From NCBI GenBank assembly GCA_040880485.1, contig JBBDIJ010000019.1, forward strand, positions 1-14,016: a DNA stretch of 14,016 bases. Reading direction: 5' to 3'. The DNA comes from JBBDIJ01 sp040880485. Its GTDB lineage: Bacteria > Bacteroidota > Rhodothermia > Balneolales > Balneolaceae. A program made the position numbers and the translations under genes. Position 1 is the stretch's first letter; every line of letters starts with the position of its first letter. Below, piece after piece: positions 5,556 to 13,901 of the stretch. The notes below the pieces were generated by a model. That model saw only the letters and a program-made list of their open reading frames with translations, was not told the origin of the DNA and made no database searches.

Positions 5556-6707
5556 ATGGATCCCATTGCACACACTCTCTTCGGGGCCGGTATGGCCGAG
5601 GCGGGTCTCCGGAGTAAGACCGCCCTTGCCACTGCGACACTCGTCATAGGGGCCAACCTTCCCGATGTGGACGCACTGGCCATGTTCATCGATTCAGATA
5701 CGGCGCTTTATCTGCGCCGTGGCTGGACTCACGGCATTCTGGCACTTCTCATCTGGCCCTTTCTGCTTGCCGGTACCATGCTACTCTTCCAACGGCTCCT
5801 GACCAGGTTCCGGACACGCCGGGCCAGGGCAGGGGGGCGGTTCCACCCGACCCACAACGGGCCGTCCATGCGCCTGAAATGGCTACTGGGGATCTCGTTC
5901 CTTGCGGTTTGGAGTCATCCGCTACTCGACTGGATGAATACATACGGTATCCGGCTTCTTATGCCGTTCAGTGACACGTGGTTTTATGGGGACACTCTTT
6001 TTATCGTGGACCCCTGGCTCTGGTTGCTTTCGGGGGCGGGAGTCGTACTTGCCCGATCGAGAACCAAATTGGGCATGAGCGGCTGGGTTCTTCTGGGTGC
6101 GGCACTCACCACCCTGGTCATCACGGCGGTGATGGTTCCGACGGCAGCGAAGGTGGTTTGGGGAGCGGGCATCCTTACGATAGCACTGGTTCGATTTTCG
6201 GGCCGAACCGGAAGAGTGGCGCGGCCCATCGCTTTTTCGCTGATGATGGCGGCTCTGCTCTATTCGGCCTATATGTTTGCCGGCGCCAGGGTGACCGCCG
6301 GGCAGGCTCGTGCCCATCTCGCCGAAGAGGGGGTCCGGGTCACAGAGGTGATGAGCAATCCGCTACCCGCACGAACTCTGGTGCGCACCGGTGTGGCCGC
6401 CTCTGAGACGCACTACTACCGCTTCCGATACAACTGGATGGATCGCAGCAGTTTTGAGTTCATCGGGGGTGCGATCCCCAAAGAGGAGCCAGGCCCTGTT
6501 GTGGAGGCCGCCCTGAGCTCGCCCGATCTGAAGGGGTTCCGGAAATGGATGCGATTTCCTGTCTATGAAGTGCGGGAACTAAACGACGGTTGGCTGGTTT
6601 TGATCCGGGATCTTCGCTATACAAGCCCCCGGGCAGAGTCGCCCTCCGGCATCGGTATGGCGGTTGTTGAAGTTGGAGAGGAACTGCAGGTGCGGTCGGT
6701 GCGTTGA
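5556..6707 (+). CDS. DUF457/YdjM-family membrane-bound metal-dependent hydrolase
   Basis: This 383-residue integral inner-membrane protein of the YdjM/DUF457 (LexA-regulated, predicted metal-dependent hydrolase) family has the typical opening MDPIAHTLFGAGMAE. Conserved polar residues that could bind metal are His6, Asp37 and Asp39 in NLPDVDA, His59 in GWTHG, and His121 and Asp125 in SHPLLDWMNTYG, followed by WFYGDTLFIVDPWLWL (142-157). Several hydrophobic segments lie between residues 20 and 250; the C-terminal 130 residues are soluble. The frame extends upstream to a TTG at 5493, but the family start is clearly the ATG at 5556, which has only AGGA directly before it. Its GC-rich sequence contrasts sharply with the genes to its left. 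It converges on the GT2 gene with 24 bases between stops and no obvious terminator. The biochemical activity of the family is not firmly known. Confidence 0.88.
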   Translation: MDPIAHTLFGAGMAEAGLRSKTALATATLVIGANLPDVDALAMFIDSDTALYLRRGWTHGILALLIWPFLLAGTMLLFQRLLTRFRTRRARAGGRFHPTHNGPSMRLKWLLGISFLAVWSHPLLDWMNTYGIRLLMPFSDTWFYGDTLFIVDPWLWLLSGAGVVLARSRTKLGMSGWVLLGAALTTLVITAVMVPTAAKVVWGAGILTIALVRFSGRTGRVARPIAFSLMMAALLYSAYMFAGARVTAGQARAHLAEEGVRVTEVMSNPLPARTLVRTGVAASETHYYRFRYNWMDRSSFEFIGGAIPKEEPGPVVEAALSSPDLKGFRKWMRFPVYEVRELNDGWLVLIRDLRYTSPRAESPSGIGMAVVEVGEELQVRSVR

Positions 6708-6731
6708 CTCGGAGTTTATGCAAGTGAAACG

Positions 6732-7892
6732 CTACCCATGCTTCTCTTCCGTCAATTGCTCTCCCTCCTCAACCACCTCACTGAACTTCTTCTTCCCGTG
6801 CAGGAAGTGTTCGGCCAGTATATTCAGGTCCAGCATTGTTTCGGGGTTAAAGGACATCTTGCGTTCGGCCTGAAGCGCTTTACGTTGGCGGTTCAGGGCG
6901 GGCCAGCGGGTGTAGAAGCGCATGTGGGCGCGAAAGATGGCGCCAAATACTCCTGCATGTCCCGTAGCCAGGGCGTGAAAAGCAGCAACGCCATCCAGGA
7001 GCAGCCGGAAAAAGAATCTGCTCTTCAACCACTCAGTGGTGGCGTTCTTCCAGAGCATCTGCAGGTTATTTCGGAAGTTAAAGTACGCCTTGCGGGAACT
7101 GCCGGACGGCAAAGAGCCACCGCCCAGATGGAAAACACGACTCTCCGGAGTGTAGATCACCTTCTGCCCCCGGTTCCAGAGGCGCCAGCACAGGTCTATC
7201 TCCTCCATATGAAATTCGAACGTATCGTCGAACCTGCCCGCCTCCATAAAACAGGTTTTCCGAATGGCCAGAGCTGCGCCGGACGCCCAGAAGATGGGTC
7301 GCCTGTCGTCATACTGCCCCGTGTCCCTCTCCACATGATCGAATATGCGGCCCCGGCAGAAGGGGTACCCCATCCGATCTAGATAACCACCGGCAGCCCC
7401 GGCATACTCGAAATGGCCCGGTTCGGTGTGGGAGAGGATCTTTGGTTGAACGGCCGCAACATTCGGGTCCTCAAACTCCCGAATGATCGGTTCAAGCCAC
7501 CCCGGTTCCACCCGGACGTCGTTGTTCAGAAAAAGTAGTATCTCTCCGTTTGCGTGGTCGGCCGCGCGGTTGTTACCACCGCAGTAGCCGAAATTGCGCA
7601 TCAGAGTGACCACATTGAAGGTGGGGAAGTTCTCACGTACCCATTCGGCCGAACCATCGGTGGATGCGTTGTCGGCAATGAGTACCTCCAGGTTGTCGTA
7701 CTCAGTGGCGGCTACGGAGGGGAGGAAGGTCTGAAGGTGCTCCAGCGCATTCCAGGTGACGATAATTACACTGACGGATCGTGCCAAGTCGTGCGGGTTA
7801 GTCCGTTTTGGTAGGGGTTGGCCCATTCCGGGCCGGAGGAAAGATACACCCGATAAGGGTATGGAACCAAACAGAGCGTTCAATGGTGTCAT
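6732..7892 (-). CDS. GT2-family glycosyltransferase (rhamnosyltransferase-like)
   Basis: This 386-residue GT-A fold protein resembles the RfbF/WbbL rhamnosyltransferases and related enzymes that add a sugar from a nucleotide donor to a lipid-linked or polysaccharide acceptor at the cytoplasmic face. Motifs: VSVIIVTWNALEHL at 40-53, VLIADNASTDGSAEWV at 69-84, NFGYCGGNN at 100-108, the DXD-type metal site LNNDV at 122-126, FWASGAAL at 201-208, and MEEIDLCWR at 229-237, which carries the catalytic-base region. The last 110 residues are basic and helical and may contact the membrane. A second ATG at 7826 would remove 22 unconserved N-terminal residues and is a plausible true start; neither has a clear Shine-Dalgarno. 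Its high GC matches the backbone genes, so it need not belong to the AT-rich glycan genes at 1864-4719. Sugar and acceptor are unknown. Confidence 0.9.
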   Translation of the reverse strand: MTPLNALFGSIPLSGVSFLRPGMGQPLPKRTNPHDLARSVSVIIVTWNALEHLQTFLPSVAATEYDNLEVLIADNASTDGSAEWVRENFPTFNVVTLMRNFGYCGGNNRAADHANGEILLFLNNDVRVEPGWLEPIIREFEDPNVAAVQPKILSHTEPGHFEYAGAAGGYLDRMGYPFCRGRIFDHVERDTGQYDDRRPIFWASGAALAIRKTCFMEAGRFDDTFEFHMEEIDLCWRLWNRGQKVIYTPESRVFHLGGGSLPSGSSRKAYFNFRNNLQMLWKNATTEWLKSRFFFRLLLDGVAAFHALATGHAGVFGAIFRAHMRFYTRWPALNRQRKALQAERKMSFNPETMLDLNILAEHFLHGKKKFSEVVEEGEQLTEEKHG

Positions 7893-8018
7893 TCAGGGTC
7901 TTTGGAAAGGTTTTTTGCAATAATTTGGACGAAATATTTTAAAAGGAACAGCAGGTTCTCTATTATCCCCTACCGGCCTGGAGAGGTGCGGTGTTCACAG
8001 GATGAGGTGGTACAGAGC

Positions 8019-8522
8019 ATGTTGAAGGTAGGACTGATAGCAGATACACACGGCTTTCTGGATCCGGCAATTGCAGGGTACTTTGAGGGCTGTGACGAGA
8101 TTTGGCACGGCGGGGATTTCGGAAACACGGAGATCGTCGACCGGCTGGAAGAGGTGGCTCCGGTCATCGGAGTGTATGGCAACATCGACGGGCCCGACAT
8201 CCGGGAACGGTTCCCGTTACATCAACGCTTCAAAAAGGAGGGCCTGGATATCTGGATGACGCATATCGGCGGGGTTCCAGGCCGCTACTGTATCCCGATC
8301 CGTGAAGAGATCACCAATCATCCTCCGGACATTTTTATCTGTGGCCACTCACACATTTTACGTATTGCGAGAGACCCGGTACTGGACCGGATGCTCTTTA
8401 TAAATCCGGGTGCGGCGGGGCGTCAGGGTTTTCAGGTCTACCGAACCGTGGTCCGCTTTCAGATCGATGCAGGAAAAATCTCCAATGTGGAGGTGGTTAA
8501 TCTGGGCATGGTGGGGGAGTAG
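8019..8522 (+). CDS. YfcE/MJ0936-type metallophosphoesterase
   Basis: This 167-residue calcineurin-like phosphodiesterase has the complete dimetal motif set: Asp9 and His11 in IADTHG, Asp33 in WHGGDFG, Asn55 in VYGNID, His82 in MTHIGG, and His110 and His112 in CGHSHI. The family hydrolyses phosphodiesters or cyclic nucleotides in vitro, with physiological substrates rarely known. The frame is open from 7902, but the first 39 codons are unlike the family. The ATG at 8019 starts directly at the first beta strand, gives the usual length and has GAGGTGG nine bases upstream. It is divergent from the GT2 gene, and its last 26 bases overlap the end of rlmD on the other strand. Confidence 0.9.
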   Translation: MLKVGLIADTHGFLDPAIAGYFEGCDEIWHGGDFGNTEIVDRLEEVAPVIGVYGNIDGPDIRERFPLHQRFKKEGLDIWMTHIGGVPGRYCIPIREEITNHPPDIFICGHSHILRIARDPVLDRMLFINPGAAGRQGFQVYRTVVRFQIDAGKISNVEVVNLGMVGE

Positions 8523-9942
8523 AGGCGGTAGTTTCCGGTTTCAGAGTCAGCTGCGTGACTGCCTCGATGTGGTAGGTTTGAGGGAACATATCGACCGGCT
8601 GAATTGACTGTACTTCATAGACTTCGCTCAACATCTCCAGATCGCGTGCCAGGGTAGATGGATTGCAGCTTACATAGACCAGAACCGGCACCTTCAACTC
8701 TTTCAACTGCCGTACCACATCGGGGTGCATGCCTGCGCGGGGAGGGTCAGTTACAATACAGTCTGGCCGTCCGGTCTGCTCGAGCAGTGCGTCGTTAAAT
8801 GTATCTTTCATATCTCCGGGCAGGAACTCGCAATTCTCCACCGCATTCCCGTCGGCATTTTTTTTGGCACTCGCTATAGAGGTTTCGGATAGCTCGATTC
8901 CCACCACCCTGCGGAACTCCCGACTCAGCCAGAGGCTCAAAGTTCCGACTCCGCAATAGAGGTCATATACCAGGCCCCGGTTTGCCATCAGTGAGTAGTG
9001 GAGGGCCACTTCATACAGTTTTTCTGCCTGCAGAGTATTGGTTTGAAAGAACGTATCGGAGTGTATGCGGAAGGTGAATTCGCCGATTCGGTCGGTGATG
9101 TAACCCGGTCCGTGAAGTACATTTTCGTAACGGCCTCTGGTGGTGGGACTGGGCTGGTCGTTTATATTGTTTACAATGGTGGTGATTCCGGGAAAACGCT
9201 CCAGCAGCATCGTTTTCATTGCCTCTGCAACCCTGCTGTTGTCGCTGTTGGTAACCAGATTCACCATCCATTCGCCGGTGTGGCGGCCGTTTCGCAACAC
9301 CAGGTGCCTAATATAGCCGCTCTGCTGGTAAGTGTCGTAGGCTTCGATGCCGTGCTCCTGACAGAAGGAGCGTACTTCGTCCAGCATCCTGAAAGAGTCG
9401 GGCTCCTGCAGGTAGCACTCCTTCAGGTTCAAAATTTTGTCAAAGCGTCCCGGTGCATGAAGCCCGGCTGCCAATCCGCGGTCGTCTACAAACTCCTCGC
9501 TACGAATCTCCTCTTCGCTCAACCAGCGGCGAACTGAAAAGCTGTACTCCATCTTGTTTCGGTAGTGGAATGGCTCCTCGCATCCTATGATGGGCTGAAC
9601 CAACCCTCCGTTCAGCTTTGCGATGCGGGTCATGTGATCGCGTACCTGTTGCTCCTTGATTTCGGTCTGATCCTCGTAGGAGAGGTGCTGCCACGTGCAT
9701 CCGCCGCACACATTGGCGTGGATGCAGGTCGGTTGAATACGACGGGGCGAGGGTTCGGTGATCTCCAGAAGCTTCCCCTCGCAAAAACTCTTCTTCTTTT
9801 TAGTAATTTGGGCGCGTACCCGGTCTCCGGGTGCAGTTCCAGGCACGAAGACAGCGATCCCTTCGAAGCGTCCCACTCCCTTGCCCTTGAATGCGGCTCT
9901 GTCGATAGTCAGTTCAATCTGTTCTCCTTTCCTGATACTCAC
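8497..9942 (-). CDS. rlmD: 23S rRNA (uracil-C5) methyltransferase, RlmD/RumA family
   Basis: This 481-residue SAM-dependent enzyme makes 5-methyluridine in 23S rRNA. Domains in order: an N-terminal TRAM RNA-binding domain (about 4-60); a four-cysteine iron-sulfur site, C73, C79, C82 and C176 (CX5CX2C then a distant Cys); the central RNA-binding part; and a Rossmann methyltransferase domain with DLYCGVGTLSLWL (327-339), DPPRAG (399-404) and catalytic Cys426 in VYVSCNPS. The start codon is GTG at 9942, preceded by AAAAGAG. The last ten or so residues are a proline- and threonine-rich extension, read from bases that also encode the end of the phosphoesterase gene opposite. It is the fourth gene of a minus-strand run, 60 bases after the cyclic-nucleotide-domain gene. 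RlmCD-type activity on two uridines is also possible, because many bacteria carry a single enzyme. Confidence 0.94.
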   Translation of the reverse strand: MSIRKGEQIELTIDRAAFKGKGVGRFEGIAVFVPGTAPGDRVRAQITKKKKSFCEGKLLEITEPSPRRIQPTCIHANVCGGCTWQHLSYEDQTEIKEQQVRDHMTRIAKLNGGLVQPIIGCEEPFHYRNKMEYSFSVRRWLSEEEIRSEEFVDDRGLAAGLHAPGRFDKILNLKECYLQEPDSFRMLDEVRSFCQEHGIEAYDTYQQSGYIRHLVLRNGRHTGEWMVNLVTNSDNSRVAEAMKTMLLERFPGITTIVNNINDQPSPTTRGRYENVLHGPGYITDRIGEFTFRIHSDTFFQTNTLQAEKLYEVALHYSLMANRGLVYDLYCGVGTLSLWLSREFRRVVGIELSETSIASAKKNADGNAVENCEFLPGDMKDTFNDALLEQTGRPDCIVTDPPRAGMHPDVVRQLKELKVPVLVYVSCNPSTLARDLEMLSEVYEVQSIQPVDMFPQTYHIEAVTQLTLKPETTASTPPPCPD

Positions 9943-10002
9943 GCTCTTTTCGTATATAGGATCGTTTCTAATGAGCCGGATCGTTCCACACTCATTCGTG
10001 AT

Positions 10003-10557
10003 TTATGACTCTTCTGTCCCTTCTTCCCGGCTGTGATAGGTGTTAAAGTGGATCGAAAAAGCGGTCTGGGTATCGGTGGCCTCCTCCAGCCGGGAGGTGG
10101 TCCGTTCGAGCTGACGCATGGAAAGCATCGCTACCGATTCCATGAATTTAAGGGCGATGACCGGATGGCGTTTCTTGAGCGTTTCGAAGTCGGGTTTGAA
10201 GAAGCCGAGCAGGGTGCAGTTGGACAGTGCACGGGCCGAGGAGAGGCGTCGAAGTTCGTAGCCGATGGCCAGGGCACCAAAGCTGTCCGGCGCTTCGATA
10301 TCGAAGGTGGTGGTGCCCTGTTCACTGTTATCCAGGCTGTTTGTGACCATCAGCTGTATGCGGCCCTCTTCTATGAAGTACATTCCGGTGCCGGGGTCGC
10401 CCTGATAATAGATATACTCCCCCTCTTTGTAGCACCGGCGATGACAGAACTGAATAAACTCGTGGCGCTCCAGAGGGGTCAGATTCTTTATAAACTTGGA
10501 TTTGAGAGTCAAGCGGCTACGTTTATAAAATCCCGAGAAGAGTCCTTTTACTTTCAT
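10003..10557 (-). CDS. Cyclic-nucleotide-binding-domain protein without a DNA-binding domain
   Basis: This 184-residue protein has a Crp-type cyclic-nucleotide-binding beta barrel over about residues 25-140, including YKEGEYIYYQGDPGTGMYFIEEGRIQLMV (quoted here only in part: GDPGTGMYFIEEG). A helical C-terminal tail replaces the winged-helix DNA-binding domain of Crp/Fnr regulators, so it is unlikely to bind DNA by itself. The phosphate-binding cassette reads FGALAIG, where cAMP-binding proteins have FGE; the Glu that contacts the ribose is Ala here. RRLSSAR follows where the phosphate-binding Arg is expected. cAMP binding is therefore doubtful. It starts 21 bases after the Omp85 gene stop, so the two are very likely cotranscribed. 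It could be a regulatory partner or a membrane-peripheral sensor; no function is established from sequence. Confidence 0.82.
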   Translation of the reverse strand: MKVKGLFSGFYKRSRLTLKSKFIKNLTPLERHEFIQFCHRRCYKEGEYIYYQGDPGTGMYFIEEGRIQLMVTNSLDNSEQGTTTFDIEAPDSFGALAIGYELRRLSSARALSNCTLLGFFKPDFETLKKRHPVIALKFMESVAMLSMRQLERTTSRLEEATDTQTAFSIHFNTYHSREEGTEES

Positions 10558-10578
10558 ATCGGAGGTTATTTAGGTTTG

Positions 10579-12996
10579 TCAGAAGGAGTGGCCGATCCCG
10601 AAGCTAAAGTAGGTTTGCCGGTTGTTGAACCACCCCTGCTGAAGATCGTGCACCCGGTAGGAGAAGTCGAGCCGCAGTATCAGGTAGTCCCAGTCGAGTC
10701 GGAGGCCAAGACCGGAACTGACGGCAATTTGCTTATAAAAGGTGTCAAAGGAAAATTTTCCACGCTCCAGAAGATCAACGTCATCCTCATCGGTAAACTG
10801 GATCTGCCGTCCATACCAGATATTTCCCGCGTCGGTATGCCATGCCAGAAGCCAGTCGGCCGAGAGGAGGTTATCGAACATGATGCCCCGCAGCTCGGTA
10901 TAGGCGGCCAGTTTAATTTCACCTCCATTGATGGATACGTTTTCCGGGGCGATGCCTCCCGGCCCCAGACGAAAGGGGGCCCAGCCTCGAATGTCGTTGC
11001 TGCCCCCGGCGAAAAAGCGGCGGTTCAGTGGTACCGACTGGCTCTTGTTGTATGGACGGGCATACCCTGCAAACCCGCGAAAGGCGAATACCCCGTCCTG
11101 TGCCACAGGGATGTAGCGTCGGTAATCGGCCGACAGCTTTAGAAACTGACTGTAGCCCAGCGAGTTTCCGGAGAGGCCGAGTGGAGAGGGGAGGGTACCC
11201 TTGACCTCTCCGTTGCTAAAGAGATAGCGATCCATCAGGTAGGGTGCGTTTCCGCCGATAGCCACCGAAAATTCACTGAAATGGCCGAAGTTTCTTTTTA
11301 TGATGTCGGTATCCATGCTGCGGAAGGTGTACCGTATAATGGAGGAGAATTGCGGTCGAAAATCCTCCAGGATGCTCTGATACTCAAACAGGTTTTCGAT
11401 TCGCTCAATCACAGCAGGGTCTCCGGCATCCTCTCCGTCCCGGATAAACTGGTTGCGAAGAGAGGTGAGGTAGGTGCTGGAGGGGTCGGTATCGATAATA
11501 TCGAGCTCTACAAGGTCCAGGAAGCTGGTGAAACGGCTCCCGTGTTCCACTTCATACCTCAGGTTGAAACGGATATCGGTGTTAATATCGAAAAAGGGCT
11601 GATTCGACTGCCCGTAGGTGAGTGAGTAGCGTGTGCGACCGCTCACGAAGGCGGGATGGCCGTCCAGGTTGGCGAAGGGAAAGGTGAGCCTGGGCAGTGA
11701 GTAGTCGATCCGTGCCTGATAACTGTTAAAGAGGGTATTTTCGCTGGTAATGTCGCTGGACGTTACGTACTCGATATTGGTGTTTAATCCGATGGTCAGA
11801 TTCTCTGCTCGTCCGAATGCGTTGTTGTTAGAGTAATTTACCCCCACACCGGTACCGAACCCGTAACGCCTCATGCCAAAAAGCTCCGTTCGGATGGCGT
11901 GTTTGGGGAGGGTTTGCAGTTCGAAGTAGACGGGGATCTCCCGGTCGTTGTAGTCGGGCAGGGCTCCATCATCGCTTAGTCCGAACCGGCGAATAGTGAG
12001 CATGCCAAGATTCTGAAAATCGTTGACTGTACGCAGGTAGAGAGAATTATTAAATGTGTCGCCGGGCCTGAACCGGATCTGGTCGGTGAGGAGGCTGAAG
12101 CGAGTCTGTGCATCCTCCTGCTTGTAGATGGTCATTTGCCGGCCCTCTGTAGTGTAGGGCGCTCCGGAGTAGGACCGATTCTCGTCATAGCCTCCTTCCG
12201 GGTCGGTAGGGCCGGATAGACGGATCTCCAGATCCCCGAAGTTGTAGGTTTCCCCGGAGTCGATGAGAAAGAGGACATCGAGCATTCTCTGGTCTTCCGG
12301 ATCGGGTTTGACCAGAGCGTTTATCGAGTCACGCTGAACCGATGCGTACCCGTTGTTGCGCAGGTAGTCGATGATTCGGGTCTGCTCACTTCGCAGTTTC
12401 TGAGCGTTGTAGGGTTCACTGGCAGCAAAGGTGCTGTCATTGACCATGTCCCGGCCAAAGGGGTTGTTGTTCAGAAACTCCCGGTCTCCTGTTGCCCCGC
12501 CGATGCCGGGAAGGCCGGAGTATCCTACCGACCGAATTCTGGTTCGCGGTCCTTCATCGATCATAAAGGTGAGCTCTATCCGGTTACGTCGATACTCTAC
12601 AATAGATGTATCTACTTCGGTTTCAAAAAAACCTGAATTCTCGTAATAGAGGCGAATTCGCTCCATATCGTTGGATACCATGCTCCTGTCCAGAAGGACG
12701 GGCGATTCACCAAAGCGGCCGGTCAGTTGATAGATGTAGTACCAGGGGGTGAAGCGTCTAATGCCCAGCATCTCCCGGTTGGTACTGGACCGGATCAGAT
12801 CCCGGAGGGTTCGATTTCGTATATGGTCATTTCCGGTGAAACGGATAATCCGTACCACCTTTTCGACCTCTTCTTGATCCTGCTGAGGAGTGTTCTGTGC
12901 AGTCGAAGTTGTAAAGGTAATAGCCAGAATCCATAGCGGGAGAAGGGCTTTGCCGCAAGGCCGCAGGATTGCTCTGAATGAAACGGGTTTTGTCAT
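10579..12996 (-). CDS. Omp85 (BamA/TamA-family) outer-membrane protein
   Basis: This 805-residue protein has a signal peptide (basic start, hydrophobic run, likely cleavage after STA near residue 33), POTRA-type periplasmic repeats over about residues 44-380, and a C-terminal 16-strand-type beta barrel. The first POTRA begins VVRIIRFTGNDHIRNRTL. The barrel carries the family hallmark DIRGWAPFRLGPGG (near residue 669), equivalent to the VRGF/Y motif of lid loop 6, followed by GGEIKLAAYTELRG and WHTDAGNIW, and ends in an aromatic residue, F, as expected for recognition by the assembly machinery. Members insert other outer-membrane proteins or export substrates. The N-terminal region seems long enough for three or four POTRA domains rather than the five of classical BamA, so a TamA-like or lineage-specific paralogue is likely. 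It lies between a DUF2795 gene and a cyclic-nucleotide-domain gene; no TamB or Skp gene is in the window. Confidence 0.93.
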   Translation of the reverse strand: MTKPVSFRAILRPCGKALLPLWILAITFTTSTAQNTPQQDQEEVEKVVRIIRFTGNDHIRNRTLRDLIRSSTNREMLGIRRFTPWYYIYQLTGRFGESPVLLDRSMVSNDMERIRLYYENSGFFETEVDTSIVEYRRNRIELTFMIDEGPRTRIRSVGYSGLPGIGGATGDREFLNNNPFGRDMVNDSTFAASEPYNAQKLRSEQTRIIDYLRNNGYASVQRDSINALVKPDPEDQRMLDVLFLIDSGETYNFGDLEIRLSGPTDPEGGYDENRSYSGAPYTTEGRQMTIYKQEDAQTRFSLLTDQIRFRPGDTFNNSLYLRTVNDFQNLGMLTIRRFGLSDDGALPDYNDREIPVYFELQTLPKHAIRTELFGMRRYGFGTGVGVNYSNNNAFGRAENLTIGLNTNIEYVTSSDITSENTLFNSYQARIDYSLPRLTFPFANLDGHPAFVSGRTRYSLTYGQSNQPFFDINTDIRFNLRYEVEHGSRFTSFLDLVELDIIDTDPSSTYLTSLRNQFIRDGEDAGDPAVIERIENLFEYQSILEDFRPQFSSIIRYTFRSMDTDIIKRNFGHFSEFSVAIGGNAPYLMDRYLFSNGEVKGTLPSPLGLSGNSLGYSQFLKLSADYRRYIPVAQDGVFAFRGFAGYARPYNKSQSVPLNRRFFAGGSNDIRGWAPFRLGPGGIAPENVSINGGEIKLAAYTELRGIMFDNLLSADWLLAWHTDAGNIWYGRQIQFTDEDDVDLLERGKFSFDTFYKQIAVSSGLGLRLDWDYLILRLDFSYRVHDLQQGWFNNRQTYFSFGIGHSF

Positions 12997-13052
12997 GGAG
13001 TGTTTTCGGCCCTGAAAATGTGTTTCGATACTCTTCCTGTTTCTGCCAGAAT

Positions 13053-13307
13053 CTACACATCGTCGTAGTCGAACCCTTCGTCCTCCTCTCCATGAAAAAA
13101 GTCCTCCTTTCGAATATAGTCGGGCCAGATATCCTCGATGCCTTCGTAAACGGTGTCCTCCCCCTCTTCAATCTCATCCAGCTCGTAGAGGTTGTCTATC
13201 AGCTGCTGGGGCAGCCCGTTGCGTTCAGCCCATTCAATGAGCTCCTCCCGGGTGGCCGGGAAGGGAGCTTCGTCAAGAGCAGCCGCGAGTTCTACGGTCC
13301 AAATCAT
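13053..13307 (-). CDS. DUF2795-like small acidic protein
   Basis: This 84-residue, strongly acidic protein matches the pattern of DUF2795: an opening ELAAALDEAPFPATREELIEWA (shown in part: FPATREELIEWAERNG at about 16-31), then a helix with LPQQLIDNLYELDEIEEGED. A very acidic tail ends in GFDYDDV. The fold is a small helical domain that is widespread in bacteria, and I know of no firm function. It is the first gene of the minus-strand run leading to the Omp85 gene, with 56 bases between them. The start has GGA twelve bases upstream, a weak ribosome site. Confidence 0.8.
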   Translation of the reverse strand: MIWTVELAAALDEAPFPATREELIEWAERNGLPQQLIDNLYELDEIEEGEDTVYEGIEDIWPDYIRKEDFFHGEEDEGFDYDDV

Positions 13308-13500
13308 ATCGTTATTCCGAATTATAGGTTACTTGAGTGAGTTTGCTGGAAGCTAATAAACAGAACCCATGCAAAAAAGCAAGAGACAGGGGAAAAAGGG
13401 AAAGAAATTCCATCGTCCAACCTGTCCTGTCGAAAATATTTTTTATCTTGGTCAATTCGGGAATGTAAAAATCTTAACTGTAAAATAACCGGATTATTAT
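13308..13500. other. Divergent intergenic region between DUF2795 and tatA
   Basis: This 193-base AT-rich region separates two divergent genes and must hold promoters for both. I see TTGGTC at about 13448 followed by TAAAAA and ATCTTA at imperfect spacing, and no element good enough to call. No hairpin of note was found. Confidence 0.4.
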
Positions 13501-13878
13501 ATGGGAATCGGTGGAATGGAATGGGTACTGATCGCGCTGGCGATCCTTCTCCTCTTCGGGGCAAAGCGTATTCCGGAACTTGCGCGAGGTTTGGGACAGG
13601 GAATTAAAGAGTTCCGCAAGGCGTCCGACGACATTCGTAAAGAGATTGACCGTGGCCAGCAGGAGGTTCGGGACGCGACCCGTATGGATTCGGGAGAACG
13701 TCCAAAACAGAGTTCACCCGCCGGTGAATATTCGGAAGGCCACCCGCCGAATGCGGGTCCTGAGAAGGAGATATCCGGGGAGAAGGAGAAACAGAAGCCC
13801 CTGAGGGATCAGGAGAAAACCGGCGGTACTTCCGGGGATTTTGATCCGGAAGCGGACCGGGCCGAAAACAAGGGTTGA
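13501..13878 (+). CDS. tatA: Sec-independent (twin-arginine) translocase protein TatA/E
   Basis: This 125-residue protein has the TatA layout: a short periplasmic N-terminus, one transmembrane helix (about residues 6-20), the hinge FGAKRIPELARGLG (19-32), and an amphipathic helix GQGIKEFRKASDDIRKEI (33-50) that lies along the inner membrane. The Glu and Phe-Gly residues around the hinge match conserved TatA positions. TatA assembles with TatC, which is not in the window, to pass folded proteins across the inner membrane. The remaining 70 residues form a highly charged E/K/P/G-rich tail, longer than in the 89-residue E. coli protein. The ATG at 13501 has no clear Shine-Dalgarno. The gene is 23 bases upstream of gatA and probably cotranscribed with it. 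TatB is possible, but the polar N-terminus and GAKRIPEL fit TatA better. Confidence 0.93.
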   Translation: MGIGGMEWVLIALAILLLFGAKRIPELARGLGQGIKEFRKASDDIRKEIDRGQQEVRDATRMDSGERPKQSSPAGEYSEGHPPNAGPEKEISGEKEKQKPLRDQEKTGGTSGDFDPEADRAENKG

Positions 13879-13901
13879 CCAACCATTTTAAAAGCAGCAG
13901 C

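Noticed and set aside
6738..7382. A 214-codon plus-strand open frame
   Set aside because: It is antisense to the GT2 gene, which carries all its family motifs.
10033..11142. A 369-codon plus-strand open frame
   Set aside because: It lies opposite the cyclic-nucleotide-domain and Omp85 genes, both well supported. Long antisense frames are expected in GC-rich DNA.
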